This document shows positions 1-12,393 of a stretch of 64,000 nt of DNA, piece by piece (the first letter of the stretch is position 1; each line of letters starts with the position of its first letter). The position numbers were made by a program, and so were the translations under genes. The notes under the pieces were generated by a model. The model searched no databases. It saw only the letters and a list, made by a program, of their open reading frames with translations, and had not been told where the DNA came from. Source of the DNA: Heterobasidion occidentale. Lineage: Eukaryota > Basidiomycota > Agaricomycetes > Russulales > Bondarzewiaceae. The DNA lies in assembly GCA_039111635.1 (NCBI GenBank), contig JBCAQO010000017.1, positions 84,103 through 148,102 on the forward strand, in the 5' to 3' direction.

Positions 1-43
1 CCAGCAGATTGCCAGCCTCAAACACGAACTATTTGCACTCCAA

Positions 44-814
44 ATGCGGGGCACCAGGGCACGTGAAATGGCTCAGACCAGGCATTCAGCACCTACTCCA
101 TCACCAGCCCTCAATCGACGAGCCAGGACCGACACTCCTAAACCCAAACCCCAACCAACCACCCCGACTCAGCAACCGCCACCAGTACTGGCCAAGGACA
201 ACACCCTGTTTCATCCATACACCAGAGTGCCGGAAGCCACCTATGCACCGCCACACAAATGCAACATGGGAGCCCTGGCAAAGATACCATCGGCAAAGAA
301 GGACACTCTGGCCTACAAGACTACGGTGCCGATCTACGATGAGAAGGTAGCAGCAGAGGTTTACAATAGGGCAATGGCTACCCAGGTGATGCTTACCCAG
401 AGCGAACTACTCTCTCTCTCCACCAAAGTCCATTCGCAAGTCAGGGAAGCCACATTGGCTCGCCAATCACCTGCCAAGGATGCCAGCAATGTTCGGACCT
501 TCTACCAAGACACCAATCTACCCTACGCCATCAACAACCTTGAACCACCAACTCAACCAACCATCTCCTCCTTTGTCAATGTCCTGCACCAGCCAGAAAC
601 ACCCCTGCCTGGTGCAATCATCATCCCCAACACATACAAGACATATCTGAAAAGTCTTCAGCCTGGTCAGGTTCCTCAGCCGTTGATAGTCGTTAAAGAA
701 TTGTCTGCCCTAAGGTCCGTTGTTCCCTCGTCAATCATCAGCAAGAAGTCAAATGCATCATCAATCCGGGCTCACAAGTCATCGCCATGTCCAAAGGCAT
801 CTGCAACGAACTGA
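44..814 (+). pseudogene. gag: Gag C-terminus and gag-pol linker of G1-alpha
   Basis: This 256-codon open stretch matches the region downstream of the zinc knuckle in the gamma gag: a proline/threonine-rich segment, then the KIPSAKKDTLAYKTT and YDEKVAAEVYNRAMATQ blocks. The knuckle itself lies left of the window. The frame is lost near 790-814, where the protease frame begins. From position 262 onward the DNA becomes almost identical to the beta copy, while 1-261 differs from beta at many positions. Confidence 0.75.
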
Positions 815-1110
815 CGCTTATCTACGACCCCGAAATCGTCCTCAATATGCAGTTGGCAAACGGCAAAATTGACAGATCCTTGGGCCTGGCACGCAATGTT
901 CCATTCCTCATTGTCCACATCACCCTGTATCTACAAGACCACATCATTTGGAACCCTGCCTACAATGTTCTCCTCAGTCGGCCCTTTGACATCCTCACTG
1001 AAAGTGTCGTCAAAAACTATTCAAACGAAGACCAGATGATCACCATCAGTGATCCGAACACAGGACGACGAGTGACCATTCCAACGATCAGGTGAGGACC
1101 CCCTTGAGTT
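787..1110 (+). pseudogene. pol: Aspartic protease region of G1-alpha (broken)
   Basis: The frame reads SQVIAMSKGICNELTLIYDP and later LLSRPFDILTESVVKNY, the retropepsin-like domain of this mushroom Gypsy family. In gamma the active-site block is I-D-P-G-S-Q. Here the aspartate codon is changed, giving I-N-P-G-S, so the enzyme would be inactive. A frameshift separates this frame from the gag frame. Confidence 0.75.
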
Positions 1111-1499
1111 CTTCACCAAAGACAAGCAGGTTTTCACAACTTGATGAATTGATTCAGGATCAAGGAGAAGTTGCACTAATTATTTCTACCGACCATGATA
1201 CCCCCAATTTCCCACTTATCAAAGTGTCCTCAGATTTCCATTCTCTATTTCCCTCTTGTTGTGATCTCTGTCTCAAGTATATTATGGCCTCCAATTTAGG
1301 GCCCAAAAATCATCTCAAAAACAATCTTGATTTCAATATGTCATCCTTCTTTTCCTCAGTCACCCCTGGTTCTTTCCATTTCACTAATATCACCAACCCA
1401 GTCACCATCTTTGCTGCCAAGTGCAAGTACAAACCAGTCACACAGAAAACATGGCCAGTCTTGGCCAACCTCCCCAAAAAGTTCTGAATCATTTAGAAC

Positions 1500-3330
1500 A
1501 TTATTGGTGACCCTCTCGCTACCCTTCCAACGCTAACGCCAAACCCCCTACCATTCATGCTGACTGGCAGATACACCACTGAATGACATGACCTCATTGA
1601 CAAAGTCCACTCGGATGACTTCTTTTGGCTGGCCGAACGACAGCTCATGCACCATTTCATGTGCCTACAAGAGATGGTATTTGCCTGGGATAATTTGGAA
1701 TGCGGACGCTTCCGCGAGGACTTCTTCCTGCCAGTCAATATGCCAGTAGTTGAACACAAGCCCTGGGTTCAACGCAATATTCTGATTCCACCAGGCATCT
1801 ACAACGAAGTGTGCCAACTCATCAAAATGAAGATTGCCACTGAAGTCTATGAGCTGTCAAATTTGTCTTACCGATCATGTTGGTTTACAGTCGTCAAGAA
1901 AACAAATAGCACCTCCACTGGGACCAAACTCTGAATTGTTCACAGCCTCGAACTCCTAAACACCGTCACCATCCAGCATTCAGGTGTGCCCCCATATACC
2001 AATCAGATCACTGAACAGTTTGTGGCTTGTGCTTGTGGCAGCATTCTGGATCTCTATGTTGGCTATGATGAATGAGGGCTCGCCAAATCATCTCGCGACT
2101 TCACCACATTCCAGACCCTGTTTGGTGCTCACTGACTCATCACCTTACCCATGGGATGGACAAATTCAGTACCGATCTTCCACAACAACATCACCCACAT
2201 CCTCCAGCCCGAAATTCCAGACACCACCATTCCTTTCATCAACAACATCCTGATTTGGGGTCCACCAACTTGATATGAACTTCTGAACGGTGGCTTTGAG
2301 ACACACCCCGATAACCCTGGCATATGACGGTTTGTGTGGGAGCACTTTCAAGGCCTTAATTGGGTGGTTCAGCAGATGAAGTATAGCAGAGGAACATTTT
2401 TGGGACACAAGGCAACACTCTGTGCAGCCAAAATCATGGTGGTTGGCCATTGCTGCACGTACAAGGGAAGGTTACCAGACGAGTCAAGGGTAGAATTGAT
2501 TATGAAGTGGGGACCTTGCAGGGATCTCTCAGATGTTTGGGTGTTTTTGGGGACAATTGGTGTCGTTCGGATCTTCATTCGGAATTTTACACACAGAGCA
2601 CACACACTGACCATGTTAATGTGCAAGGATTTTCAGTTTGTTTTCAGCCTAGACCAGATAGCAGCCCAGGATGACCTCCGTTTGGCACTTCTCAAATTGC
2701 CAGCCCTTTGCTGATCAACTATGGGTTGGCAGCCAATGTCATCCTTGCTATTGATACCTCACAAATTGTGGTCGGCTTTCACCTTTGTCAATGTGTGCTT
2801 GACAATCCCTGGGTTTGGTACTATGCCCAATTTGGCTCCATCACCCTGAACAACCACAAATTGCAATTCTCCCAGCCAAGCTTGAGCTCTACAGCCTCTT
2901 CTGTGCCCTCCGATCGCTCAAAATGTATCTCATCAGTGTTTGGAACCTGATAGTCGAAGTAGACACATGCTATATCAAGGGCATGCTCACTAACATGGAT
3001 CTCGAACCCAGTGCCAGCATCAATCGGTGGATTGTCTCTATCCTTACCTTCCATTTCACACTTGTCCATGTCCCCGGCACCTCTTACGGCCCCAATGGTC
3101 TCTCCCAAAGACCACCACAACCCTCCAATCAACCCAAACCCAAAGACAACTTTGATGACTGGATTGACAATCTCTACAGCTTCCTCCATCAAATCAACAA
3201 TATGTTCCCCACCTCTGCCTCAGCTTTGACGACCACCATCTTCACCTCCTCGCTCGTAGATGACCAGCTGACCAATACCAACTCCAACAACGAAGACTTG
3301 ACCATTGACTATTCAGATATCCCATGATTT
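1500..3330 (+). pseudogene. pol: Reverse transcriptase and RNase H region of G1-alpha (broken)
   Basis: Recognisable blocks are NMPVVEHKPWVQRN and IPPGIYNEV (RT start, about 1739-1812), the palm region near 1984-2260, then RNase H with ILAIDTSQIVVGF (about 2740) and VEVDTCYIKGML (about 2955). The RT catalytic box, F-I-D-D in gamma, reads F-I-N-N near 2240, so both metal-binding aspartates are lost. Several CGA codons have become TGA, for example at 1932. One-base deletions relative to beta occur near 2709 and 2877. Confidence 0.85.
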
Positions 3331-3540
3331 CAGAAGGCCTTGGAAGCCAAAGAATGCCTATGGTTGGTCTGTGACTGGCACCAAACATTGGTTCAGCCCC
3401 CTTCTCTCTCCAACTCCAAATATGCCACCTTCCTGTGATATTGCACTGAGTTTTTCATCGCAGCCGACAAATTGTGGAGAAAGGACACGCACTGTTGACA
3501 CAAGATTGTTGCAGCACCCTCCAGTTGGATTGCAATTCTC

Positions 3541-4700
3541 ACTGCCACCCACGATGACATCGCTCACAAAGGTTTCTACGCTACTACCGCCTTGGTCACC
3601 AAACACTTTTGGTGGCCGCACATGAGGCAAGACATTTCCTGGTTTGTTCAGACATGTCACCTTTGCCAAATTCACCAGACCTGCAATGTCCTCATTCCTC
3701 CAACCATCGCCACACTTGCACCACTCTTCACAAAGATGTATATGGACACCATGCACATGCCGACTGCCGGCGGTTTCAAGTATCTTGTTCAAGGTCGCTG
3801 TTCAGTATCACATTACCCCAAATTTTGTATGCTCTGATGCAAAACAAGCTTGTCCCTTGCCAACTGGATCTTCGAGGATATTCTTTGTAAATGGGAATGC
3901 TAGTGGAGATCATCTCTGACAATGGGTCAGCATTCATCAAAGCACTCAACCAGTTGGTGAAGAAGTATCATGTTCAGCACATCCACATTTCGGGCTACAA
4001 TTCCCGTGCCAACGGCATCACAAAACGACCTCACTTTGATGTTCGGCAGGCTCTGTTCAAGGCGGTTGATAGAGACCAGGCCAAGTGGAATTGCGCTGCT
4101 CATTTCATATTTTGGGCTGATCACATTACTGTTTGGCGCCGAATAGGTTGCTCCCTATATTTTGCAGCTACCGGCATGCATCCCCTCCTTCCACTCAACA
4201 TTGCCAAAGCCACCTATCTTCTACCACCGCCAACCACACCCCTCAGCACCACCAACCTCATTGCCTGACATGCCATTGCTTTGCAAAAACACCGATTAGA
4301 CCTCGCTCACCTTTGGAGCTCAGTAGTTGGCACCCATGTCCAGGCCGCCATCCAATTCAAACAACAGCATTCAGCCACCCTTTGCGACTTCAATTTCCAC
4401 CGAGGTTTGCTGGTTTTGATGTGCAACATGGCCATAGAAAAGGCTCTCAATCGGAAGATGCGACCACAGTACATAGGACCCTTGTTGGTGATTTCTAGGA
4501 ACTGAGGAAGCACATATATTTTGGCCAAACTCAATGGACTGGTCTTTGATCGGCCAGTCGCAGCATTCCATGTTATTCCTTATTTTGCCTGCAGATCTCT
4601 GAAGCTTGCCGACCTTGAAAACCTTCTTGACATCTCACAAGAATGTCTTCGGGCCATGGAAGAATCCTGATCACGAGATGAAGATACCAACAACAACAAT
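3541..4700 (+). pseudogene. pol: Integrase region of G1-alpha (broken)
   Basis: The HHCC zinc-binding block (H-x4-H, then CHLC) lies at about 3550-3672. Catalytic aspartates sit in MYMDTMHMP (about 3740) and ISDNGSAF (about 3915). The catalytic glutamate seen in gamma as GIAERPHF is a lysine here (GITKRPHF, about 4020). A C-terminal part with NMAIEKALNRKMRPQY follows near 4428. Stops and frameshifts split the domain into at least four pieces. Confidence 0.85.
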
Positions 4701-5251
4701 GCTGAAGACACTAACATCAGCTTCGTTCAATTAGCAGAAGACGCGGCTTCGATGACCTCCAACTAGATCCCACCCTCTCACCCTTCCCTCTCTTCAGCCG
4801 GTGACTGGGGACAGTCACAATTTCAGTAGGGAGGAGAATGCATAGATATACCCATTCCTTATTTCGTTTATTCGTTACAGACATGGACTGACACCCAATC
4901 ATTTCCACATTTTAGTACTTTTACCACCAATAGAACACCAACTGAATATTTGGCCCCCCATTTTCCCATCATCTCTCCAAGTACCAAGGCGCATTGAAGA
5001 CTTCTTCCAATTTGTGCAAAACCATAGGGTTTTATGCCTGTGATGATCTACTGAGGCTTCCCCTAATATTTTATTTTATTTTTCGCCGTTTCTGCCAAAC
5101 ACTTTGCTTACAAGTACACCCACACACAGACATTTTGCCAACCAATCTCTCAAACATTGTTTCCTGGCCTCATCGAGTGTTACATATGCTCAAAAAAATA
5201 TTTCTGTTTGTTTTTATGTTACACTTTTGACTATACATACAGGAAAAGCTT
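4701..5251. other. Pol 3' end, internal polypurine tract and non-coding stretch of alpha
   Basis: This stretch holds the decayed end of pol (to about 4790), the internal copy of the hairpin plus polypurine tract at 4801-4836, and about 400 bases with no coding signal. It aligns in layout with 40500-40910 of gamma. Confidence 0.6.
4801..4836 (+). promoter_or_regulatory. Internal copy of hairpin plus polypurine tract (alpha)
   Basis: The 36 bases start with the inverted repeat GTGACTG-GGGA-CAGTCAC and end in AGTAGGGAGGAG. A second copy at 7550-7585 precedes the 3' LTR. The same pair occurs in gamma at 40911-40946 and 38364-38399. Confidence 0.75.
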
Positions 5252-6905
5252 CTATTTGTCAGGTACAAAATCATCCAACACCAACATGTCTGAATCCTCC
5301 TCTGCCAATGAATCCTCTACCAAGACAATGTCGGAAGATGTCAACAGGCCCACATGCACCTCAAGGGACTCCAGCTCAGCCTGCCACATCGTGATGAAAC
5401 ACGCCAGCGAGGCACACGTACCCTCTGCCACAGTGATCTGGTACCAAATCTCAGACGTGATCCCTTGGGCAATGGCTGGTGAAAGACAAGAAGAATTGGA
5501 AGGAGAGGGGACAACAGCCAAATGGGAACGAGGAGGATAAGAAGGGATGGGGACGGCCTTGGTGGTTGTTGGGAGACGCTTGACCAGTTTTCTATTGTGA
5601 ACGGCTGCACCAAACGATGAGCTCTCAGTCTAGCAATTACCAAACGGCTACTCACCTTTTGTCTGCACGATACTCTCCCGACTGACCGCTCAGGGATGAG
5701 TACCTCTACCTTACGCCTCTTCAATGGGCGTGACAATTCCACCGACTTCTCCAACAACTTTGTTCCCCTTCAACTTCCCCTTCTCCTTCAGTGTCCACCC
5801 AGGCTGGAAACTACATCCCTTTCGCTCTTCAGCGCACTTGATACACAAGATCTGTCTGGGCCTCGCATAGCAGCGAAACACCATGGTGACAAACTCATTG
5901 GCGCACCGATGACAGGCATATTTGGCCTAAGGGAAGAAGGGTCAGTATTAGGACAAGGCGGCAAGAGGGAAGGGACACACCAGGATATCACCAGGAAGTA
6001 GCCCAAGAGGGTTCTCCAGAGTCTTACCAGTACCATTCTGTTCTACTAGGGACCAAACCATCAACATTTGGCCTGTTCCAGGGCCAAGAGGAAGGACAGT
6101 CCGACCCTGACATGGCATTTGCTGACGAGCAAACTCAACAACAACCATGGCAGCGCGCCGGGTCTCTTTCGAGTCGGACGTCGGGGCAACAGAGGCGACC
6201 GGATCTATGCTCATTCAGTCCATGGCAGCGGTCGCGAAAGGAAGCCAGGTTGGGATTGGCAGGAGGAAGGGTCGAGGATGAGGCAGCGGCAGGAGGAACA
6301 GTTGAGGAGGAGGTGGCAGGTGGAGGTGACACAGAGCGGAGGAAGAGGGGAAGAGGGGGATCTGGATCGGTGTCAAGAGCAGCAGTCCAATGCGCAAATT
6401 CGGCCTTGTTGATGGCCCCATTTGTCAGCTCCTCCACCAGGAGATCCTCGCAACGTGCACGCTCGGTGGCCCACAAGGCAGCCTCTGCCTCCAAACTCAT
6501 CACTCGGGCAACCTCAGCATCACATTTGGCCACCATGTGAGCAATCTCCGCAGCCCGTGCCTGTTCTTTGGCCTCCACCTGACAATGAGCCTGCACAAAA
6601 TGAGCGGCGCGTAGCGGGAGGACGTGAGCCCCACGCCAGCCAGTTGTCCGTTGCGACAAGGTTTGGCCTCGGAGATCTAGGCAGGGGCAACATTATTGAT
6701 GGTGCCGCCAGCCTCATTGGTATAATAAGTCTAGGGCAAGGGTCAGGATGAGGAGGGGATGGGAAAACAAATGCCAACTTACCATCCGCTTGGCAAAAGT
6801 TTGGGCCCACACCTTGTATTCCTCAGGTTTGGCCACTCCATCCAGCAGCAAGGGCATCATCTCAGCAATCTTCTGCTTGAGCTTGAGGGTGACAGAGGAC
6901 AGCAT
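5252..6905 (-). pseudogene. Antisense accessory gene of G1, decayed copy in alpha
   Basis: This is the counterpart of the gamma gene at 38828-40498 and again runs opposite to gag-pol. Exon 1 (6905 to 6783, 41 codons, starting MLSSVTLKLK) ends at a GTAAGT donor. The cysteine cluster near 5800-5915 keeps the exact spacing C-x2-C-x10-C-x8-C-x2-C-x6-C. The last exon (about 5521 to 5252) keeps LSPAIAQGITSE, TMWQAELESLEV and DIVLVEDS. The acceptor before the cysteine exon (CCCTTAG) is also kept. Exon 2 has frameshifts. Exons 1 and 2 differ from gamma far more than CpG decay explains, yet the residue pattern survives, which suggests past selection on the protein. Confidence 0.75.
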
Positions 6906-7094
6906 TTGGAAGGGGAAAGGAGTACTGGATGAGTGGTGAAGAGGGACTTGGGTGCTGGAGAATAAATAATCAACAGAAATCACCTGACCAAGCCACATGC
7001 CACTGTGCTCGGCAGAGGCTGCGACAGGCGCCACCGTTCTTTGCCGACACGACTCTCATGCCAGCACCTAGCTAGGCGCTCTAGAGCTCAGTGA

Positions 7095-7530
7095 CTTCAT
7101 CACCTAATCAGTTCCCACTCATGTTTTCCACGCCACAGGACTTTGCCAACACTGCTTTGGTCTTTCTTGTACACCGACCCGGTCCTTCTATGCCATTGCT
7201 CTTTGCCAAACCTCTTCTCACACAACTCGCCACACCATTCTGTCTTTCCACACTATCACTCTTTGCTGATTCATCACCTTTGCCACATCACTCCCATGCC
7301 TCAGCCACCTCCTCACATAATCAGTTCCCACCTAAGCTTTTCCATGCCTCCACTCCATTTTCCATGCCACAGGACTTTGCCAACACAGCTCCAGTCTCTC
7401 TCACACACGCCACAGCTATTCTTTCCACACCATCACTTGTTGCCGACTCTTTCCCACATCACACCATGCACCCTGTTCACATGCAACGTTTCCATGCCAC
7501 CATATTTTCCATGCCACTTTTTTCCGCTCC
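7095..7530. repeat. Cluster of short TTTCCAYGCCAC-like repeats (alpha)
   Basis: Short words such as TTTCCACGCCAC, CTTTGCCAACAC and TTTTCCATGCC recur many times between the antisense gene and the 3' LTR. Gamma has the reverse-complement cluster at 38425-38640. No reading frame explains it. Confidence 0.55.
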
Positions 7531-7549
7531 GACTCATAGCCACCAACCA

Positions 7550-7586
7550 CTGACTAAGGACAGTCAGGATTTCAGTAGGGAGGAGA
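7550..7586 (+). promoter_or_regulatory. Hairpin and polypurine tract before the 3' LTR of alpha
   Basis: CTGACTA-AGGA-CAGTCAG is followed by AGTAGGGAGGAGA, which ends directly at the LTR start TGATGAGC. The purine run is the expected primer for plus-strand DNA synthesis. Confidence 0.85.
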
Positions 7587-8665
7587 TGATGAGCATGAAC
7601 CCACTCTGGGGTCTGGGGAAGGTATCCGGGAAGCTTTGGGGAGAGGCCAACCAGCTCTAGATGAGTACCAAAAACACCAACTATTACCGAACATGGTCGG
7701 TCCCTACCCAACTGACTGCAAGCCACCAAAGGATGTTTGGCAGCACTTGGGTCAGTTCCTCCACACTTCACGTACTTACCATGACCGCACAGGAGTGTGA
7801 CAATAGGAGTTTATGAAATCAGAGCCAATAGTCCATTTCAGCCAATGTGCTCTGTAAGTTGGTCGGTCCTTATCACTTATCATCCCGGCTTCCACATGGT
7901 CGGTTGAACGCAATCTTGCACCATCGTTTGGCTATCCAAGTCGCACATTTACTATTTCTTTCTTTTCATTGGTTCCCCAGTGCCCGTTTGTGCTACTTAC
8001 ACTCAGATAATAGACACCGAATGGTTAGGATTTTGTCATTGCTAATAGACTTTTACTTTATCGTCTTTGGAACCCATATGCACATTTCACCTACCTTCTT
8101 ATCTTTGCTGTTCTCTAGGCCTTGGCGCCCGTTCGGAACTTACTCTCATTTCTTGTTTGATATTTACTTAGGAACTCAGTTTACTATAAAAACCTACATA
8201 CAAACTCTGGAATAAACCAGCTTTCACACCCCACAGTTCAGAGCTCATTTGCACTTGTCTCAACCATTGAAATTGTCTTCGTCAACCTCCAAAAACTTAT
8301 CTTCCTCGTCGTTCAGCCTTGTTTGTGTTCGTACTCATTTCTTTGCTTGTAACTCTTGTCCTCCCTCGTATATTGTCAGAGTCCTGTGTGACTCTTGAAG
8401 CACGTAGTTGTCGGTTGCGACACTACCTTTATTGTTACCAAATGAATCTCCAACATGACCAACCAAACATTTGGTTGATGTGTGGTACAGTCCTGAAACC
8501 ATTTGGGCGCTATAATCTCACACTTTCCATTTCTCCTTAGTGCGCCCTCGCTTTCTGAAGTTGTTACTAACAGTTCCTTGTGTATTAGATACTAGCTCCA
8601 GCACCCCTGCTCCAGAGGTTGTTTTGGTGTTGTGCTCAGCACTTAGAGATGCCTCTAGCATATCA
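7587..8665 (+). repeat. 3' LTR of G1-alpha
   Basis: The 1079-bp LTR begins TGATGAGCATG after the polypurine tract and ends CTCTAGCATATCA, matching the gamma LTR boundaries (TGATGAGC...GTATCA in element sense). The CpG-rich palindromes of the gamma LTR appear here in C-to-T/G-to-A form, for example CCAAACATTTGG near 8470. Confidence 0.9.
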
Positions 8666-8699
8666 CCTGTCTCGGTATCCTCTTCATTGGTGTCTTCGT

Positions 8700-9840
8700 C
8701 TTCGGCATTGTCATCGCTCGATCAGGATTCCTCCATGGCCCAAAGGTGTTCTTACAAGATGTTGAGGAGGGCTTAAAGGTCGGTGAGCTTCAGAGACCTG
8801 TGAGCAAAATATAGAATAATGCGGAACACTGCGACTGGCTGATCAAAGACCAGTCCATTGAGTTTGGCCAAAATATATGTGCTTCCTCAGTTCCTAGAAA
8901 TCACCAACAAGGGTCCTATGTACTGTGGTCGCATCTTCCGATTGAGAGCCTTTTCTATGGCCATGTTGCACATCAAAACCAGCAAACCTCGGTGGAAATT
9001 GAAGTCGCAAAGGGTGGCTGAATGCTGTTGTTTGAATTGGATGGCGGCCTGGACATGGGTGCCAACTACTGAGCTCCAAAGGTGAGCGAGGTCTAATCGG
9101 TGTTTTTGCAAAGCAATGGCATGTCAGGCAATGAGGTTGGTGGTGCTGAGGGGTGTGGTTGGCGGTGGTAGAAGATAGGTGGCTTTGGCAATGTTGAGTG
9201 GAAGGAGGGGATGCATGCCGGTAGCTGCAAAATATAGGGAGCAACCTATTCGGCGCCAAACAGTAATGTGATCAGCCCAAAATATGAAATGAGCAGCGCA
9301 ATTCCACTTGGCCTGGTCTCTATCAACCGCCTTGAACAGAGCCTGCCGAACATCAAAGTGAGGTCGTTTTGTGATGCCGTTGGCACGGGAATTGTAGCCC
9401 GAAATGTGGATGTGCTGAACATGATACTTCTTCACCAACTGGTTGAGTGCTTTGATGAATGCTGACCCATTGTCAGAGATGATCTCCACTAGCATTCCCC
9501 ATTTACAAAGAATATCCTCGAAGATCCAGTTGGCAAGGGACAAGCTTGTTTTGCATCAGAGCATACAAAATTTGGGGTAATGTGATACTGAACAGCGACC
9601 TTGAACAAGATACTTGAAACCGCCGGCAGTCGGCATGTGCATGGTGTCCATATACATCTTTGTGAAGAGTGGTGCAAGTGTGGCGATGGTTGGAGGAATG
9701 AGGACATTGCAGGTCTGGTGAATTTGGCAAAGGTGACATGTCTGAACAAACCAGGAAATGTCTTGCCTCATGTGCGGCCACCAAAAGTGTTTGGTGACCA
9801 AGGCGGTAGTAGCGTAGAAACCTTTGTGAGCGATGTCATC
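8700..9840 (-). pseudogene. pol: Integrase region of G1-beta (broken)
   Basis: On the minus strand the HHCC block, MYMDTMHMP and ISDNGSAF motifs match alpha almost base for base. The catalytic glutamate is again lysine. The 139-codon piece 9543 to 9124 covers the second half of the core. The sequence from 8841 leftward to 8700 no longer matches alpha closely. Confidence 0.85.
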
Positions 9841-10065
9841 GTGGGTGGCAGTGAGAATTGCAATCCAACTGGAGGGTGCTGCAACAATCTTGTGTCAACA
9901 GTGCGTGTCCTTTCTCCACAATTTGTCGGCTGCGATGAAAAACTCAGTGCAATATCACAGGAAGGTGGCATATTTGGAGTTGGAGAGAGAAGGGGGCTGA
10001 ACCAATGTTTGGTGCCAGTCACAGACCAACCATAGGCATTCTTTGGCTTCCAAGGCCTTCTGAAA

Positions 10066-11061
10066 TCATGGGATATCTGAATAGTCAATGGTCAAGTCTT
10101 CGTTGTTGGAGTTGGTATTGGTCAGCTGGTCATCTACGAGCGAGGAGGTGAAGATGGTGGTCGTCAAAGCTGAGGCAGAGGTGGGGAACATATTGTTGAT
10201 TTGATGGAGGAAGCTGTAGAGATTGTCAATCCAGTCATCAAAGTTGTCTTTGGGTTTGGGTTGATTGGAGGGTTGTGGTGGTCTTTGGGAGAGACCATTG
10301 GGGCCGTAAGAGGTGCCGGGGACATGGACAAGTGTGAAATGGAAGGTAAGGATAGAGACAATCCACCGATTGATGCTGGCACTGGGTTCGAGATCCATGT
10401 TAGTGAGCATGCCCTTGATATAGCATGTGTCTACTTCGACTATCAGGTTCCAAACACTGATGAGATACATTTTGAGCGATCGGAGGGCACAGAAGAGGCT
10501 GTAGAGCTCAAGCTTGGGCTGGGAGAATTGCAATTTGTGGTTGTTCAGGGTGATGGAGCCAAATTGGGCATAGTACCAAACCCAGGGATTGTCAAGCACA
10601 CATTGACAAAGGTGAAAGCCGACCACAATTTGTGAGGTATCAATAGCAAGGATGACATTGGCTGCCAACCCATAGTTGATCAGCCAAAGGGCTGGCAATT
10701 TGAGAAGTGCCAAACGGAGGTCATCCTGGGCTGCTATCTGGTCTAGGCTGAAAACAAACTGAAAATCCTTGCACATTAACATGGTCAGTGTGTGTGCTCT
10801 GTGTGTAAAATTCCGAATGAAGATCCGAACGACACCAATTGTCCCCAAAAACACCCAAACATCTGAGAGATCCCTGCAAGGTCCCCACTTCATAATCAAT
10901 TCTACCCTTGACTCGTCTGGTAACCTTCCCTTGTACGTGCAGCAATGGCCAACCACCATGATTTTGGCTGCACAGAGTGTTGCCTTGTGTCCCAAAAATG
11001 TTCCTCTGCTATACTTCATCTGCTGAACCACCCAATTAAGGCCTTGAAAGTGCTCCCACAC
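10066..11061 (-). pseudogene. pol: RT thumb/connection and RNase H of G1-beta (331-codon open frame)
   Basis: This is the longest open piece of beta. It covers the RT connection (FLGTIGVVRIFIRNF), then RNase H with ILAIDTSQIVVGF, PKLELYSLF and VEVDTCYIKGML, and a proline-rich linker toward integrase. Alpha has the same residues but is split by single-base deletions at two places. The fragment lacks the RT catalytic palm, so it is not a functional gene. Confidence 0.85.
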
Positions 11062-12393
11062 AAACCGTCATATGCCAGGGTTATCGGGGTGTGTCTCAAA
11101 GCCACCGTTCAGAAGTTCATATCAAGTTGGTGGACCCCAAATCAGGATGTTGTTGATGAAAGGAATGGTGGTGTCTGGAATTTCGGGCTGGAGGATGTGG
11201 GTGATGTTGTTGTGGAAGATCGGTACTGAATTTGTCCATCCCATGGGTAAGGTGATGAGTCAGTGAGCACCAAACAGGGTCTGGAATGTGGTGAAGTCGC
11301 GAGATGATTTGGCGAGCCCTCATTCATCATAGCCAACATAGAGATCCAGAATGCTGCCACAAGCACAAGCCACAAACTGTTCAGTGATCTGATTGGTATA
11401 TGGGGGCACACCTGAATGCTGGATGGTGACGGTGTTTAGGAGTTCGAGGCTGTGAACAATTCAGAGTTTGGTCCCAGTGGAGGTGCTATTTGTTTTCTTG
11501 ACGACTGTAAACCAACATGATCGGTAAGACAAATTGACAGCTCATAGACTTCAGTGGCAATCTTCATTTTGATGAGTTGGCACACTTCGTTGTAGATGCC
11601 TGGTGGAATCAGAATATTGCGTTGAACCAGGGCTTGTGTTCAACTACTGGCATATTGACGCAGGAAGAAGTCCTCGCGGAAGCCGCATTCCAAATTATCC
11701 CAGGCAAATACCATCTCTTGTAGGCACATGAAATGGTGCATGAGCTGTCGTTCGGCCAGCCAAAAGAAGTCATCCGAGTGGACTTTGTCAATGAGGTCAT
11801 GTCATTCAGTGGTGTATCTGCCAGTCAGCATGAATGGTAGGGGGTTTGGCGTTAGCGTTGGAAGGGTAGCGAGAGGGTCACCAATAATGTTCTAAATGAT
11901 TCAGAACTTTGGGGAGGTTGGCCAAGACTGGCCATGTTTTCTGTGCGACTGGTTGTGTACTTGCACTTGGCAGCAAAGATTGGTGACTGGGTTGGTGATA
12001 TTAGTGAAATGGAAGAACCAGTGGTGGACTGAGGGGAAAAGAAAAGGATGACATATTGAAATCAAGATTGTTTTTGAGATGATTTTTGGGCCCTAAATTG
12101 GAGGCCATAATATACTTGAGACAGAGATCACAACAAGAGGGAAATAGAGAATGGAAATCTGAGGACACTTTGATAAGTGGGAAATTGGGGGTATCATGGT
12201 CGGTAGAAATAATTAGTGCAACTTCTCCTTGATCCTGAATGAAATTCATCAAGTTGTGAAAACCTGCTTGTCTTTGGTGAAGAACTCAAGGGGGTCCTCA
12301 CCTGATCGTTGGAATGGTCACTCGTCGTCCTGTGTTCGGATCACTGATGGTGATCATCTGGTCTTCGTTTGAATAGTTTTTGACGACACTTTC
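11062..12393 (-). pseudogene. pol: RT palm and protease-RT linker of G1-beta (broken)
   Basis: The minus strand carries the counterparts of alpha 1025-2335, including the IPPGIYNEV block and the F-I-N-N form of the RT active site near 11150. TGA codons occur where gamma has CGA. Several one- to three-base indels separate it from alpha, for example near 11655-11690 and 12020-12050. Confidence 0.8.

Larger units (their letters stand above)
1..8665 (+). mobile_element. G1-alpha: decayed Ty3/Gypsy element, 3' part
   Basis: The 5' LTR and the first part of gag lie left of the window. In order the copy shows the gag C-terminus, protease, reverse transcriptase, RNase H, integrase, an antisense gene relic, a polypurine tract and a 3' LTR ending at 8665. 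Its reading frames are broken by TGA/TAG codons and frameshifts, and most CpG sites of the better preserved gamma copy (37295-48393) appear here as TpG or CpA. At 8665 the LTR abuts the beta copy in the opposite orientation, in a part of beta that corresponds to the pol end, so alpha probably inserted into beta. Confidence 0.9.

Noticed and set aside
9601..10035. 144-codon plus-strand frame, repeated at 3358-3792 on minus
   Set aside because: It is the shadow of the integrase coding strand in two inverted copies, with no protein features of its own.
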